From assembly GCA_028023455.1 (NCBI GenBank), contig JAQFVV010012508.1:1177877-1241876 (forward strand): 64,000 bases of DNA, in the 5' to 3' direction. The stretch comes from Epiperipatus broadwayi (Eukaryota > Onychophora > Udeonychophora > Euonychophora > Peripatidae). How positions within the stretch are numbered: position 1 is the stretch's first letter; every line of letters starts with the position of its first letter. This document shows positions 1-11,085 of this stretch, one piece after another. The notes under the pieces were generated by a model. The model did not search any database and was not told the origin of the DNA. It saw nothing but the letters and a program-made list of their open reading frames with translations. The translations under genes and the position numbers were made by a program.

Positions 1-135
1 ATGTAAAACAAACATATATCAAAAGCTGATCCTTCGGTCTGACATTTTGCAATGGGGTTTATTTAACTTTTACAAGAAACTTTTATTTCCCAAAATTGAT
101 ATAAGTATCCACATTACTTGTAACGGTTGTATTTT

Positions 136-164
136 ATGGTGATCATGTGATGTTTAGTGGTTTA
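136..164 (+). repeat. Isolated family A junction module
   Basis: This short block (TGGTGATCATGTGATGTTTA followed by GTGGTTT) matches the linker that joins successive family A units at 4314-4344 and 10641-10670. It stands here without the rest of the unit. No function can be read from it. Confidence 0.6.
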
Positions 165-710
165 ATATTTTATACTGTTATATTTCTTCAATGAAAACAT
201 CTAATAATTTATTTCTTTATAGTGTCTTTAAAATAATCTTTATAATACAAATAGGATTTACTTTTTCCACAAAAATCATGTTCAAGTCCACATGAAGTAT
301 TTTAAGGAATTCTGTTATTATTCAATCATTTCATATGTCCAATCCTATATAGATATGTCCTTACATTAATAAGAGTCAATATCATATCCAAAAAGGTAAA
401 GAATATATGATAACTCTTATGAAACATCTTTTCTGTTACAACAATAATGGATGCATTAGCCTTTATGTTATGACAATGGCGAGCTCCACATTTCATTTTC
501 TGACCAATAAATTTGGCAGAATAAATTTTTATATACAACTTATTTTAAAAATAGTTATATCACTATGTTGAAATACTCTCTTTATTTTGTTAACTGCACC
601 AGCAATAGCATCGTAGTCTGATTTTATCTAAAATATCAACAGGGTAATCAAACTGATTCAAATTCTCAATCTGATAATCATTCAACTTTAAAGTTGCTAA
701 AGATTTTTTC

Positions 711-1749
711 CCATCATCAATCATTATCAATCCACTGCAGGATGAAAGTCTCTCCAAGTTCAATCCATCTTCTCTGATCTATAGTTTCTCTTCTCCACAT
801 CACTCCTGCACTTACTCTCTTATTTCATCCAACCATCTCACATGTGGTCTCTTTCTGGGTCTTTTATAATCTCTTGGAATCCAGTTTAAGATTTCAATTG
901 TCTATCTATTATCATCTCTTCTAGCAATATATCCAGGCCAACTCCACTTCAGTCTTTTAATTTTTTCAATGAGGTCAGTAACACCTGTTTGTTCTCTTAC
1001 CCATATATTGCATTTATGATCTCTTCTTGTTATTCCCAACATGCATCTCTCCATACTTCTTTGATAGTCTGAAGTCTCTGTATTGCTCTTCTATTAAGTG
1101 TCCAAAGTCTCAGATCCATAAGTAAGAACTGGGAAAATACATTTGTTAAAAACCTTCCTTTTCAAACACATAGGCATATTTCCTTTTAGTATCAAGTTAT
1201 TTCTAGCAAAAGCACTCCAATCAAGTTTAATTCTATGATTAATTTCATCCACTATGTTTCCATATCTATTAATAATCTGACCAATGTATTTATAACTGTT
1301 TTCTTCTTATAACTCATCATAATCAATCTTTATTTTCATATTTTGAGAAAATCCATTATTTCTTTTTAACATTTATCTTTAGTCCTATTTTCCTACTTTC
1401 ATCTGATAACTCCTGCAACATTTCCTGCAGCTCTGAAGCATTATTTGCAAAAACAACTACATCATCTGCAAAATCTAAATGACTTAAATAATCTCCATTT
1501 ACTTTCACTCCTTTAGCTTCCCATTTTAATCCACAAAATACTTCTTGCAGCACTGCTGCAAAAAGTTTTGGAGATATGGAGTCACTTTGTCTTACACCTT
1601 TCTCAATGTTGACTTTCTCGGTATCATTATGTAATCTAATTGTTGCTGTTACATTTTTATAAATATTCTTTAAAATATGATCATATCCTGGATCTATACC
1701 TTGATGATCCAATGCTTTAATCACTGAAGAAATGTTTATAGAATCAAAT
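711..1749 (-). pseudogene. 5'-truncated RTE-type LINE, reverse transcriptase 3' part
   Basis: This is a second, older copy of the LINE at 29165-32438. Homology starts at the CATCATCAATC tail (711) and stops abruptly at 1749, inside the sequence that encodes the palm of the reverse transcriptase in the longer copy. The longest open stretch, 1356-1724, reads GVRQSDSISPKLF and LDFADDVVVFA, which are the RT motif before the active site and the FADD catalytic motif. The rest of the C-terminal tail (711-1355) is interrupted by stops and frameshifts. The copy lacks the endonuclease and the first catalytic aspartate, so it cannot be active. Loss of the 5' part is the normal product of incomplete target-primed reverse transcription. 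Confidence 0.9.
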
Positions 1750-2519
1750 ATGTATATTGGTGATTATTTGTCTTATCAACATATATGTGTTCAAGTGTAT
1801 CAGTGTTATGAGATAGATAGTGTGGAGAATGGTGGGTCGTGTGAAAACCAAAATTTGGATAGATAAATATATCTGTCCTATTAATTAAATGAGTGCATTT
1901 AAAAATATTATTGAATATTCATTAATTTATTTTACAGCATTTAATTTTTGAAAATAACACTGAAAATGTGTTCTACTCTTATCCAATATGGTGGAACATT
2001 AAGATGAATTAAAATACTGGAGGCAACCCAAAGAAAAAAAAAGAGAAAATAAAAGGTAATTTCCCTCCCCAAAATTTTCCACCTCCCACAGGTTTTTACA
2101 AAAAAAGGAAAAAAATTACCAAACTTATGCTCAGATTATGGCAATAAAGAAAAATAATTTATTAATCATAATAATAATTACAATTCCAGTTCTTTAAGAA
2201 ATTAATATTCTAATCACTAATTATCTTGAAGTTATGCACATATTATTATTATCATAAGCACCTTTTAGTTATATGTTTAAGTGCAGATCTTGAAGATTTG
2301 ACTCCTCTATTGGTAGTGATGTCCAAAATATGTATAACATTATTTCAATCTTTTTTTCTCAAAATATGATTTATTAACATAATATTAATCTTTGAAATTT
2401 ATATGTTATATGTAGTGATATACAAGATTCAAACTATGATTTACAATGCAGAACTCGATTTACCGAGTGAACAGAAAAACCTTGAATTGTATATGCATAT
2501 ATCTTGCCATTCATAGCTT
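1750..2519. other. AT-rich interval, nothing recognised
   Basis: No coding signal, repeat family or structured element was recognised. It contains short A and T runs only. Confidence 0.5.
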
Positions 2520-2850
2520 CTCTCATAGTTTACTAAGTAACCTCTGACCTTAATGGCAACTAGGTAGGTCACAGCTACCAAGAATCACATCATCTCCACC
2601 ATCCAGAAGAAAGCGGAAACTCATACTAATCCCCGCAGCAGCCATGTCCCATCCCCCCCCCCAGCTAACAACTAGGAAACAGGCGTTGGGATATTTCCAA
2701 AGCTCAGACTCTCTCATCCAATGCCCTTACTAATCCCCACAGCACCCAGATCCCCTCCAAAACCCAGGCTTGTGAGACCTTTCAAGCACCAGACCCTGCC
2801 ATCCAGATGGCAGAGATGAGTGACCCAGCAGCCCCCATTTGAAGTTTAAA
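2520..2850. other. GC-richer island of unknown nature
   Basis: This stretch is visibly richer in G+C than its surroundings and includes a run of C residues near 2646-2657. Two related blocks containing CTAATCCCC followed by GCAGCA or ACAGCA occur at about 2625 and 2733. No open frame of useful length is present. It may be an old repeat or exon relic; I cannot identify it. Confidence 0.4.
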
Positions 2851-3488
2851 CCATAGTAGAACTCTCTGGCCTTATTTCAACCTTTTGAAAAGGTTTTCCA
2901 TAATCTCGGTATAGTTTCTTCCAGTTTCACAACATTATAATGCTTGCTTCTTAATTTTTAGGCAGGTAATTTATATTTGAATGAGCTTAACTTTATAGTT
3001 TCTCAGCACAATTCTTTTGCATCATATAGACCGTAAGAGTTTCATTGAGAGGGCTTATAGTTTTTGTTTTAGACATCGGATTCAAACAATGATTTTATGA
3101 TCACTGCCGTTGGGTTGTCTTTAATTCTTGTTTCAACTGAAATTTAACTCAATCGCTTTAGTTTGTTTTCAAATCTCAGTAATAATTACTCAAGAACTCT
3201 TCACAATTCTCTAAAAACTACTTGAAAATTATTTCTCTCTTTCTTTGGTAGCCAAACTACCTGAGAAACAAAAACCATGTTTTCCAAAACTAACACACTA
3301 GCCTATTGATCAGACCAAAGCATTATTGATAAAACCTTGCCGTTAGTAAACATTTTTATTTCTGCTATATTTGAAAAGGAGCAAAAAAAAGGGGGGAGGG
3401 ACAATTTTAAATTTTATTTTGAAAAAATAACAACAAAAAAAGTTAATTCAATTAAAGATTCAAACATGGGTAAATTAATAACATAGAG

Positions 3489-3917
3489 GCTAAACTCTCC
3501 ATACAGTAGCGCCATTCAGTGCAAGCCAATGTAATCAAAGAATGCAAAAAGATTTGTGCATAAAATCCCCGTCTAAATGCCTACTCATCAGCTTGTGGCT
3601 TTCGTCAGTGAGGAGTCTTGGATCTGAAAGCACTACACCTAGATCTTAGGATCGAATGCAATCCTCCAGTAGTCACCTTTTACCATATTAGCTAACCATA
3701 AATCTGTGAGTCCATAATGAAAACACAATAATGTTTTCAATTCAACTCATTACCTGGTATAATCATATAGATCTGAACTCAGTTCAGCATCCATACCTTT
3801 TAGTGTCTTTGGTTCTTTAATAACTACTGACACCATAATGCTATTGAAGGATTGGTGTTAAACCACTAAACATCACATGCTCACCATTCTTTATGCTTAC
3901 GCAAGTTGTTTAGACTG
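3489..3917 (-). repeat. Family A ribozyme-bearing repeat, unit 1 of a head-to-tail pair
   Basis: The unit runs on the minus strand and carries all parts of family A, including the junction module at about 3862-3895. The ribozyme region is broken: relative to other copies about 24 bases are missing at about 3590, removing the GAAAC and cleavage segments. Another unit follows directly, so the pair is a head-to-tail dimer. Confidence 0.8.
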
Positions 3918-4159
3918 AGGCTAAACTCTACATACAGTAGCACTACTCAGTGTAAGCTAGAGTAATCAATGGATGCCAAAGGCTTGTGCATAAAATCCTT
4001 ATATAATGCCTACTCATCCAATATCCTTAGACTAGTTTCTAGCTTGTGGCCTTCATCAGTGAAGAGTCTAGAATCTAAGAGCACTGCACCCAGATCTTAG
4101 AATCTAACGCAATCCTCCAGCAGACACTTTTTACCTTATTAGCTAACTATGAAGCTGTG
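3918..4159 (-). repeat. Family A repeat, unit 2 (partial)
   Basis: This is a minus-strand partial copy directly abutting the previous unit. It stops just past the ribozyme and the conserved TCTTAGAATCTAA segment. A plus-strand copy begins at 4160, making a local inversion. Confidence 0.8.
4024..4065 (-). ncRNA. Hammerhead ribozyme motif, family A (degenerate)
   Basis: On the minus strand the core CTGATGA, a short hairpin built on GGC and GCT around CACAA, GAAAC and the ACTAGTC cleavage segment are all present. Stem I (TCTTCA against TAAGGA) has lost a pair, so cleavage would be weakened. Confidence 0.7.
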
Positions 4160-4345
4160 AGAAACTAGTCTGGGGATATTTGATGAGTAGGCACTAAATA
4201 CCAATTTTATGCACAACTCTTCTTGCATCCATTGGTTACTCTGACTTGAATTTAGTGGCACTACTGTATGGGGAGTTTAGCTTTTGTATAAACAGCTTGT
4301 GTAAGCATAAAGAATGGTGATCATGTGATGTTTAGTGGTTTGATG
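4160..4345 (+). repeat. Family A repeat, 3' half, plus strand
   Basis: The copy starts exactly at the GAAACTAGTCTGGGG segment, within the ribozyme core, and runs to the junction module at 4314-4344. Its ribozyme therefore has no 5' half. With 3918-4159 it forms an inverted pair. Confidence 0.8.
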
Positions 4346-4929
4346 AATTAATAATAGTGTTACTTGTCTCGATCTATTAAAACTAGATTTTGGATAAAGA
4401 TTGCAATCAATAGATTAATCAATAAAAAATGATAATCTCCTTTCTAAGTAGAAAGATGAACTATAAATGATAATAAAATTGGGGGAAAAATTACTTCAGA
4501 AGGAAAAAATGTGCTAATGAAGTGAACTAATGTAAAAAAGACAGCAGACTTTTTAAGAGGGTTTTTCCAATTCTGAAGACTAACTGCTGGAAATACTAAT
4601 GAACATCCAACTTGGGTATTGTCTAGTTAGAATCTGAAGGAACTTTTTCTGGCCATATTAGATTTTTTTATTATCATTTTATGTGATATAGATTTTTATA
4701 TATCTTATGCATATTATGATTGGAAAGTACATTTTATATGAGTATCTGCAGATTTGCTTGCTAATAATTTAAATAGTAAATCTTATTTTAATTTGAGTTG
4801 CTTATTTAATTTATTAAAGTTAGTGAGAGTCCCAAGAATAAAAATTAGATCTACCAGCCCTCACATGGAATTACAATTTCTACGTGGAAACAACTGCCTT
4901 CAATTTGTCTGACATTTTACCCTCTGCTA

Positions 4930-5115
4930 GAAGGGACTTGAACTCGAACTTTCAAGCATCCTTATAACTGATACACATGATCACATACATGTAAAAAAGA
5001 TAAATGATCTCCATTATACATATATCATGCTGAACCAGCACTCAGCAGTTGGTACAGATCACCTATCTTCCATGCATATATATAATCACAGCTCAGTATA
5101 TAAAAAAATGGATAC
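4930..5115 (-). repeat. Family B repeat fragment with decayed ribozyme
   Basis: This minus-strand fragment of family B has the conserved flank around GAACTCGAACTTTCAAGC and a decayed hammerhead at about 5015-5060. There the core reads CTGCTGA and the GAAA is lost. Confidence 0.65.
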
Positions 5116-5372
5116 TGTCAACAAAAACTTTGTGAACGAGAGCATTTATGGGGAAAGGAAATAAAAATTTAAGACATTCCCAAATCTGAAAATGTTACAA
5201 CAGGCAAACGTGGGTTTAATATCAACAATAGCAGACAATGACCAACGTCTTTGAAACTATTCCTTTTTCCTAAATAACATTAAGAAAGAAATACATAACA
5301 TGGCAACTTTATTATATTTGGCCAGTTTTAAAATCAGTGATTTAAAAAAAATACAAAAAATGCAATCCAAAT

Positions 5373-5690
5373 AAGCCAGATGAACTTACCTATGCTGAAG
5401 CAATTGAAAATTAAGCTTATTTTATCAGTAACTCGTGTTGCTAGGCTATATTTTAGAAATATGCAACAAGAAAAGAAAGAGCAGTTATCTGACAATGATT
5501 TGATTCTCACAGATTTAGTAATATCTTATGATTTTAAAGATTTAAAGAATCGGCTGTTCTTGACCAATTGATTTGTGGTATGTCAGAAGTCAATCTCCAT
5601 CAACATTGGGGGAAAAATTTGATTTACAAAAAAGCAATTCATATAGGGAAAACTAAGAAATTAATCTTAAGATCAAGCAATAAATTTCCA
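5373..5690 (+). pseudogene. Ty3/gypsy-like gag remnant
   Basis: Conceptual pieces in shifting frames read PDELTYAEAIE, then LYFRNMQQEKKEQLSD, then LTDLVISYDFKDL and finally DQLICGMSEVNLHQHW. This order resembles the Gag of Ty3/gypsy-type retrotransposons, where a capsid segment is followed by a motif like L-I-x-D-x-I-V-C-G-I before the zinc knuckle. The longest open piece is 5380-5571, ending at a TGA. Several frameshifts and stops are needed to join the pieces, so this is a dead copy. No zinc knuckle or protease is seen. The identification rests on motif resemblance by eye. Confidence 0.5.
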
Positions 5691-5942
5691 GGATTAAATA
5701 AATCAGAAAAAATTCAAAAAGTAAAAAATAAATTATTTTAAGATCGTACTGAAAAAAGTCAAACAGAAAGATTTGAACAGTGGAAATGATCATACGACAA
5801 AGTAAGATTTGAAGTCATCCTTTCAGCAGATCCTTGTAAATGAAAAATTAGTAAAAATATGCTAACACCCTCTACATTATTTTATGTAATTTCTTACCTT
5901 TCAAAATAACTACAACACCAAATATATTCGAGACTAAGACTG

Positions 5943-6075
5943 ACGCACTTTTAAGAGAAATGGCTAAAGTAATTCCATACTATGATGACATACTGATCAC
6001 CATAACAGCACAAAAGAGTACCCAAAAAATTAAACAATTTTGACATTAAATTAAATGCAGAAAAATGTATACGGA
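5943..6075 (+). pseudogene. Ty3/gypsy-like reverse transcriptase fragment
   Basis: A short stretch reads LLREMAKVIPYYDDILIT, matching the catalytic YxDD box of Ty3/gypsy reverse transcriptases (usual form YLDDILI), and continues as LNAEKC after a gap. It lies about 250 bp after the Gag remnant, far closer than in an intact element, so an internal deletion has probably removed protease and most of RT. Too short and mutated to be functional. Confidence 0.6.
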
Positions 6076-6099
6076 ATTGAATAGCCTAAAATTACTAGA

Positions 6100-6320
6100 T
6101 TATAACTTTATCTTTCTTATTGCATTGCCAAATCCATATGTTGGTACATAAATAATGATTATAAAATAGAATATATATATAACCTAAAGTTATATGTTCA
6201 TCTATATTTGTGATCATGTATTTTATTGTGTTTGTCATAGTTCTGAAGAAGATTGCTGAAGCAATCAAAACTGTCAATAGTGAGTTGAAAAAAAAAGCAT
6301 TGTAAAAAGTAATAAAGAAC
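6100..6320 (+). repeat. Family D foldback repeat, single copy
   Basis: It carries the family D end around TCTTTCTTATTGCATTGCCA and the central HHR-like hairpin, and ends near AAGCATTGTAAAAAGTA. The inverted partner arm is largely missing. Confidence 0.55.
6243..6277 (+). ncRNA. HHR-like hairpin, family D
   Basis: CTGAAGA is followed by one extra A, a perfect hairpin GATTGC-TGAA-GCAATC, then AAAAC where a hammerhead needs GAAAC. The order matches a hammerhead 5' core, but the extra base and altered GAAA make catalysis doubtful. Confidence 0.4.
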
Positions 6321-6434
6321 ATAGATGATATTAATATTAATTACTAAGTCACAGTGTATCAGAGAAAGAGATAAGTCAATCTGCATGTGGCAGAGATTCC
6401 ATGTCTGTATAAAGGATACAATGTAATATAGTAG

Positions 6435-6672
6435 AATACTAGTCTTCATACAGGCACCATAGAATTGACAAGCATTTGTCCATCAATAAATGCTTTTAAA
6501 GCATAGGAACTCCATCTATTCTTAGAGCTTAGTCTTCAAATAAAGAAACTTTTATTGGCCATGCCAAGATTATTGACTGAACCTCTTATTGAGCCTGATT
6601 TTTAAATAGGCAAATTACTTGCACGGTTTCTCATTTTCAACTACCACCAATACTAAATCTAATTAGTTTGAA
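6435..6672. repeat. Dispersed repeat F
   Basis: Noncoding sequence shared with 8975-9260, 9272-9460 and 50250-50530. Shared landmarks are a CTTAGAG block, a GAGCCTGATTTTTAAAT block, ACTTGCAC and TTTCTCATTTTCAACTAC. Class unknown; no terminal repeats or coding signal were seen. Confidence 0.6.
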
Positions 6673-6674
6673 TA

Positions 6675-7040
6675 TAAACATCACATGACCACCACCTCTT
6701 ATGGTTGTGTATAACTGTTGTTAAAACATATGGCTATATAAGCTAATAGGCTTGGATTGAAAACATTAAGGTCTTTTCAGTTTAAAACTCATAGTTTTGT
6801 AGTTAAATGGAGATAAAAGGTGGCTGCTGGAGGGTTGCATTAGATCCTAAGATCTAGGTGCAATGCTCTCAGATCCAAGGCTCCTCACTGACAAAGGCCA
6901 CAAGCCAGAAACTAGTCTGGAGATATTGGATGAGTAGGCACTAGATGGGGATTTTATGCACAAGCCTTCTGGCATCCATTGATTACTCTAGCTTGCTGTG
7001 TGTGGCAATTAGTATAGTGAGTTTTGCCTGTTTTTAGTTT
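6675..7040 (+). repeat. Family A repeat, plus strand
   Basis: A short minus-oriented junction piece (about 6675-6727) precedes a plus-strand unit with the ribozyme in its middle and the GGCATCCATTGATTACTCTA block after it. Ends in a divergent GAGTTTTGCCTG segment. Confidence 0.8.
6882..6922 (+). ncRNA. Hammerhead ribozyme motif, family A (core mutated)
   Basis: Stem I (TCCTCA with TGGAGA), hairpin GGC-CACAA-GCC, GAAAC and ACTAGTC are present. The core reads CTGACAA rather than CTGANGA, so the invariant G8 is lost and this copy should be inactive. Confidence 0.75.
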
Positions 7041-8969
7041 GAATATATGAAATAATTAATAATATAGCAATATTACATATATATATTGTACCAGGTTCGA
7101 ACCGTTGAAGATCCCACATACCCTTCATGCTAGGTTTAAACCTTATTTATAATAAGTTATAATCTTATATTATAATTATAAATTTATTTAAATGCACATT
7201 GATTACGTAAGTAATATTCATTAAGGCTGTAGCCTCAAGCACATGCGTATATTATAAATATTATGTGAACGAAACGGCACGTTCGAGCAGAGTGGAGAAT
7301 ATTATTGATAGCAGAGCTGTCAACAATACCCACGATCAGACCGAGCTATGCAATGCATAACACAATCATATTTCCAGATCATGGCCCACCTTGACTGCTA
7401 GATTCAAACCCCTACTATCCAAACTTTATTTGTTTCAGAGTAAATCCCGAGTACCAGCTACTTTCTAAAACTAACATGTTCAGATAGTAGGCCCATAATC
7501 CAGCGCTCGAAAAATCCCTTAACTAGCTCAGTCTATTTTTTAATTCAATAACAACTTATTCCTTAACTAGTGGCAAAAGGATTGACTGACAAAATTAAAC
7601 TTTAAGTTTAAAAGACAATTTATTTTAATTAACATTTAATATACTAATTTTAAATACTTTTATAAATCTTATTTAACACTGGTAGAATGATCACGCACAT
7701 TTTTAATTCATACACTATAATATCATATAACAAAGCATTAAATAATATTGACATTTAAAAACACACACATTAATAGTTCATCTATGTATGCTATAGAGTT
7801 CATACTACTTGACTCTGGGAAGGCTTCAAACTAATGCAATGGCTATTTTAGAAATGAGAATAAGGAAAATGTTGTTACCTAGAATTTTAGAACGTGGACT
7901 TCTTGCTGTTTGCTGCTTTTAATGAAATATTTCTAACTGGTTAGATTTGAAGTTTTCTTGTGGAGATTTGATGTTTATTATTCCGAGGCATTTTAAGACA
8001 ATTAGATATTGAGCGGCTTCAGATTGTTATGCAGGCATCACTTTTATCGGGCTAGTTGGCTGTTTTCATCGGATTCAGGCTAGAGCAAAGTTGTATGTTT
8101 CCGAGGTTTCTAACACTGCATTTTTGATTCTGGATACATAATAGACTGACTGATAGGACTCACTGATAGATTGTACTGAACTAAAGTGTTATCTCAACTG
8201 CACAATCTAAAAACTCTCAACCTCAATTTCACAATCTAAAACTGTTATCTCAACTGCTTGACCGATGAAAAACTGGACTATTTATACTTAAGGCCTGTTG
8301 TCGTTTTGATGTCCGCCAGCAATATCTGTTGTCAAAATTCTTTCTTTGTTTTTAATCGCATTCCTTGAGATAAGCTTTTAATACCTGTTGTTGGAGATGT
8401 TAATTAGCAGCCATCGCAAACTTAGTGTTGTTGTTTTTTATTTAACTTAATAGCCATCACTGTGTTTTTTAATGATAATTTTCTATATCATTTTTTTTAA
8501 TATTTACTATGCATACATTTATTATCTTTAGAATCGCACATATATATTTTACTAACAAACTCATATTAATTCGTCATTTACGCACATATATAATTTAAGA
8601 TCAATTCACTATTTAGTTTTTAATATGACTTTTTTTTCTTTAACTTAAATAAAAAGAGATTTATATTTTTAAACTTTTAGCTTCAACTTTTCTTTCTTTT
8701 TTCTAATCAATAATTTATAACTTTTATGAACAATATTTTCTTTAAACTAACAACAATAATAAAAAGAATTCTTTACTTATTTGAAAATCAACTTCTTTTA
8801 ATTTGAGGTTTCTAAAGCAAACCCCCTCCCCCTTCTAATTAATTAATTGTAACTTTTATTTCAAAAAACTCTGACATTTAAATTTACGTTTCGAAAACCA
8901 TCTGCAATAAAAAACTCTTAATCTTTTACATACTATTTTCTTTCAACAAAAGATTTTTATTTCAATAAT
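7041..8969. other. Unclassified interval
   Basis: AT-rich. A slightly GC-richer portion (7085-7520) has tRNA-like or LTR-like words such as GGTTCGAACC, but no paired boxes or terminal repeats. From 8340 to 8970 it is mostly A/T tracts. No gene was recognised. Confidence 0.4.
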
Positions 8970-8974
8970 TTTTA

Positions 8975-9260
8975 GACAAAATTTGTGGACGAAAAGTAAT
9001 TGTCGCACATGTACTATAGAACTAATGTTCACTTCCCAGTCAATATATATTTTAAAAGATATGTGGCCCATGTACACAATGGCCATGCCTAAATTAGGGT
9101 TTGAACAACATTATGAACCTGAATTTAAAATTGGAAAATTACTTGCACAAGTTCAATTTATACATCATAAGGAAGAGAAAGTTTCTCATTTTCAACTACT
9201 TACAACACTGAATTTTAGTTTGAATATATATATTTTAATTAATAATATAGTGATTTTGTG
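8975..9260. repeat. Dispersed repeat F
   Basis: Second copy of the family described at 6435-6672. It is open in one frame for about 100 codons, but the same repeat elsewhere is not open, so coding is not supported. Confidence 0.6.
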
Positions 9261-9271
9261 TATATGTAATA

Positions 9272-9460
9272 TTGTGGAAGAAAAATAATCTTCACACATG
9301 TACTATAGGATTGGCATGCATTCCACTAACAACAAATGTTTTAAAAGTCATATACGGCCCACCTATGCTTAGAGATTATTTTTCAAATAAACCATTATTA
9401 CTGGCCACATTTAAATCAAGGCTTGAACTTATTAAGAGCCTGATTTTTAAATTGTCACTA
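9272..9460. repeat. Dispersed repeat F, adjacent partial copy
   Basis: A direct partial copy follows the previous one, starting with CACATGTACTATAG and containing CTTAGAGATTA and GAGCCTGATTTTTAAATTG. The two form a head-to-tail pair. Confidence 0.6.
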
Positions 9461-10220
9461 AATGAGACCGATATGGTAATCAATAATACAGCGTCTCAAA
9501 TTTAAATGATTCCAATTGAATACCTTTATGGCTGAACTGTATTAAATATACAACAAAGTTTGTATATCAATAATAATATAACTTTCTCATGCTTATTCGT
9601 GTTTCCAAAAGCAATTATCTTTTTATGTTAGATCCATCTGCTAAAAATATGAGTAATCGATGGATGCAAGATGTTACTCAAATTTGCAGTGAACGGCTGT
9701 AGCATAGGATGAAAATAACTGGTCTCCAAGTCTGTATATCTATTTATTCTCTTGCAAAAAAAGCAGCTTTTATAAATTGAATAACTTTTAAAGATGTAAC
9801 AATCCTTTACTATAAGATGGGAGGGAGGTAGATGATTTGACATGATAACACGTAGATTTTCTAATCAATATCTTCCAGAATCAAGTTATTAGATAAAATT
9901 GATTAAATAATTTGATTAGATCATGGATGATATATATCACTGATGCAAAAGAAAATGCAGATGGAATAAATTCTGCAGTTAAAGTGATTAATGGCTTAAG
10001 TTGAGTCTCTTTCACCCCATACACCACACACACATAGATTGTAAACAGCAAAATAATAAACAAGAGGAGTGGTTGATAAGATCAACCATGATCAAATGGA
10101 TTTCGATGCATTTTTTTTAGGTGTTGAAAAATTCAACACCAAAATAACTAATTATGACAACAATGAAATTTGATTGGTTAATTGTAGTCCTTAAAAATTT
10201 CTTAATGTAACAATAATCAC
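9461..10220. other. Interval without recognised genes
   Basis: No coding signal was accepted. A small palindrome GGTGTTGAA-AAA-TTCAACACC lies at 10120-10141. Confidence 0.4.
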
Positions 10221-10561
10221 TCAAACATCACACGATCACCATTTCTTATGCTTGCTCATAACTGTTTTTAAAACAGGCAAAACTCTCCATATAGTAATGC
10301 CACTCAGTGCAAGCCAGAGTAATCAATAGATGCCAGAAGGCTTGTACATAAAATCCCTATCTAGTGCCTACTCATCCAATATCCCCAGAATAGTTTCTAC
10401 CTTGTGACTTTCATTAGTGAGGAGCCTTGGATCTGAGAGCACTGCACCTAGATCTTAGAATCTAATGCGACTCTCCAGCAACCACCCTTTATCTCTGCTT
10501 AACTACAAAACTATGAGAATAAAATTGAAAAGACCCAATAATATTTTCAATCCAAGCTCTA
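10221..10561 (-). repeat. Family A repeat, left arm of an inverted locus
   Basis: Minus-strand unit from the junction module (about 10228) through the ribozyme to the TTTTCAATCCAAGCTC segment. It meets a plus-strand copy at 10562. Confidence 0.85.
10382..10423 (-). ncRNA. Hammerhead ribozyme motif, family A (core mutated)
   Basis: Stem I TCCTCA/TGGGGA is fully paired and GAAAC is present, but the core reads CTAATGA and the cleavage segment ACTATTC; G5 is lost. Confidence 0.7.
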
Positions 10562-11085
10562 ATCAATGCTTGCACTGAGTGGCACTACTGTATGGAGAGT
10601 TTTGCCTGTTTTAATAACAGTTATGAGCAAGCATAAGAAATGGTGATCATGTGATGTTTAGTGTTTTAATACCAATCCTGTCTAATAGGATAGTTGTGCC
10701 TATGGTTATTAAAGAACCAAAGACACCCAAAATGTCTGGGTACTGGACTGAGTTCAGACCTATATGACTATATAAGCTAATGAGCTTGGATTGAAAATAT
10801 TATTGTATTTTCAATTTTATTCTCATAGTTTTGTAGTTAAGTAGAGATAAAAGATGGCTGCTGGAGGATTGCATTAGATCCTAAGATCTAGGTGCAGTGC
10901 TCTCAGATCCAAGGTTCCTCACTGATGAAAGCCACAAGCTATAAACTAGTCTGGGGATATTGGATGAGTAGACAGTAAAAAGGGATTTTATGCACAAGCC
11001 TTCTGGCATCCATTGATTACTCTGGCTTGCACTGAGTGGCACTACTGTATGGAGAGTTTTATCTGTCTTAATAACCACACAGCAT
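10562..11085 (+). repeat. Family A repeat, more than one full unit, plus strand
   Basis: The block GCACTGAGTGGCACTACTGT occurs at about 10573 and again at about 11031, so the repeat period is about 458 bp. Between the two lie the junction module, a TATA-like ATATAAGC, and one ribozyme. The arrangement is a head-to-tail array such as expected for PLE terminal repeats or concatemeric retrozymes. Confidence 0.85.
10916..10957 (+). ncRNA. Hammerhead ribozyme motif, family A
   Basis: TCCTCA, CTGATGA, hairpin AGC-CACAA-GCT, then TAAAC in place of GAAAC, ACTAGTC and TGGGGA. Stem I pairs over six positions. One substitution in the GAAA (G12 to T) probably inactivates this copy. Confidence 0.8.

Noticed and set aside
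3489-4345. CRISPR-like array because of regularly recurring blocks
   Set aside because: The units are hundreds of bases long, inverted in part, and the DNA is eukaryotic; they are family A elements.
7258-7290. GAACGAAACGGCACGTTC as a possible ribozyme
   Set aside because: It has GAAAC inside a short palindrome but no CTGANGA core in range.
8983-9288. 101-codon open frame
   Set aside because: It lies in dispersed repeat F; the other copies are not open in the matching frame.
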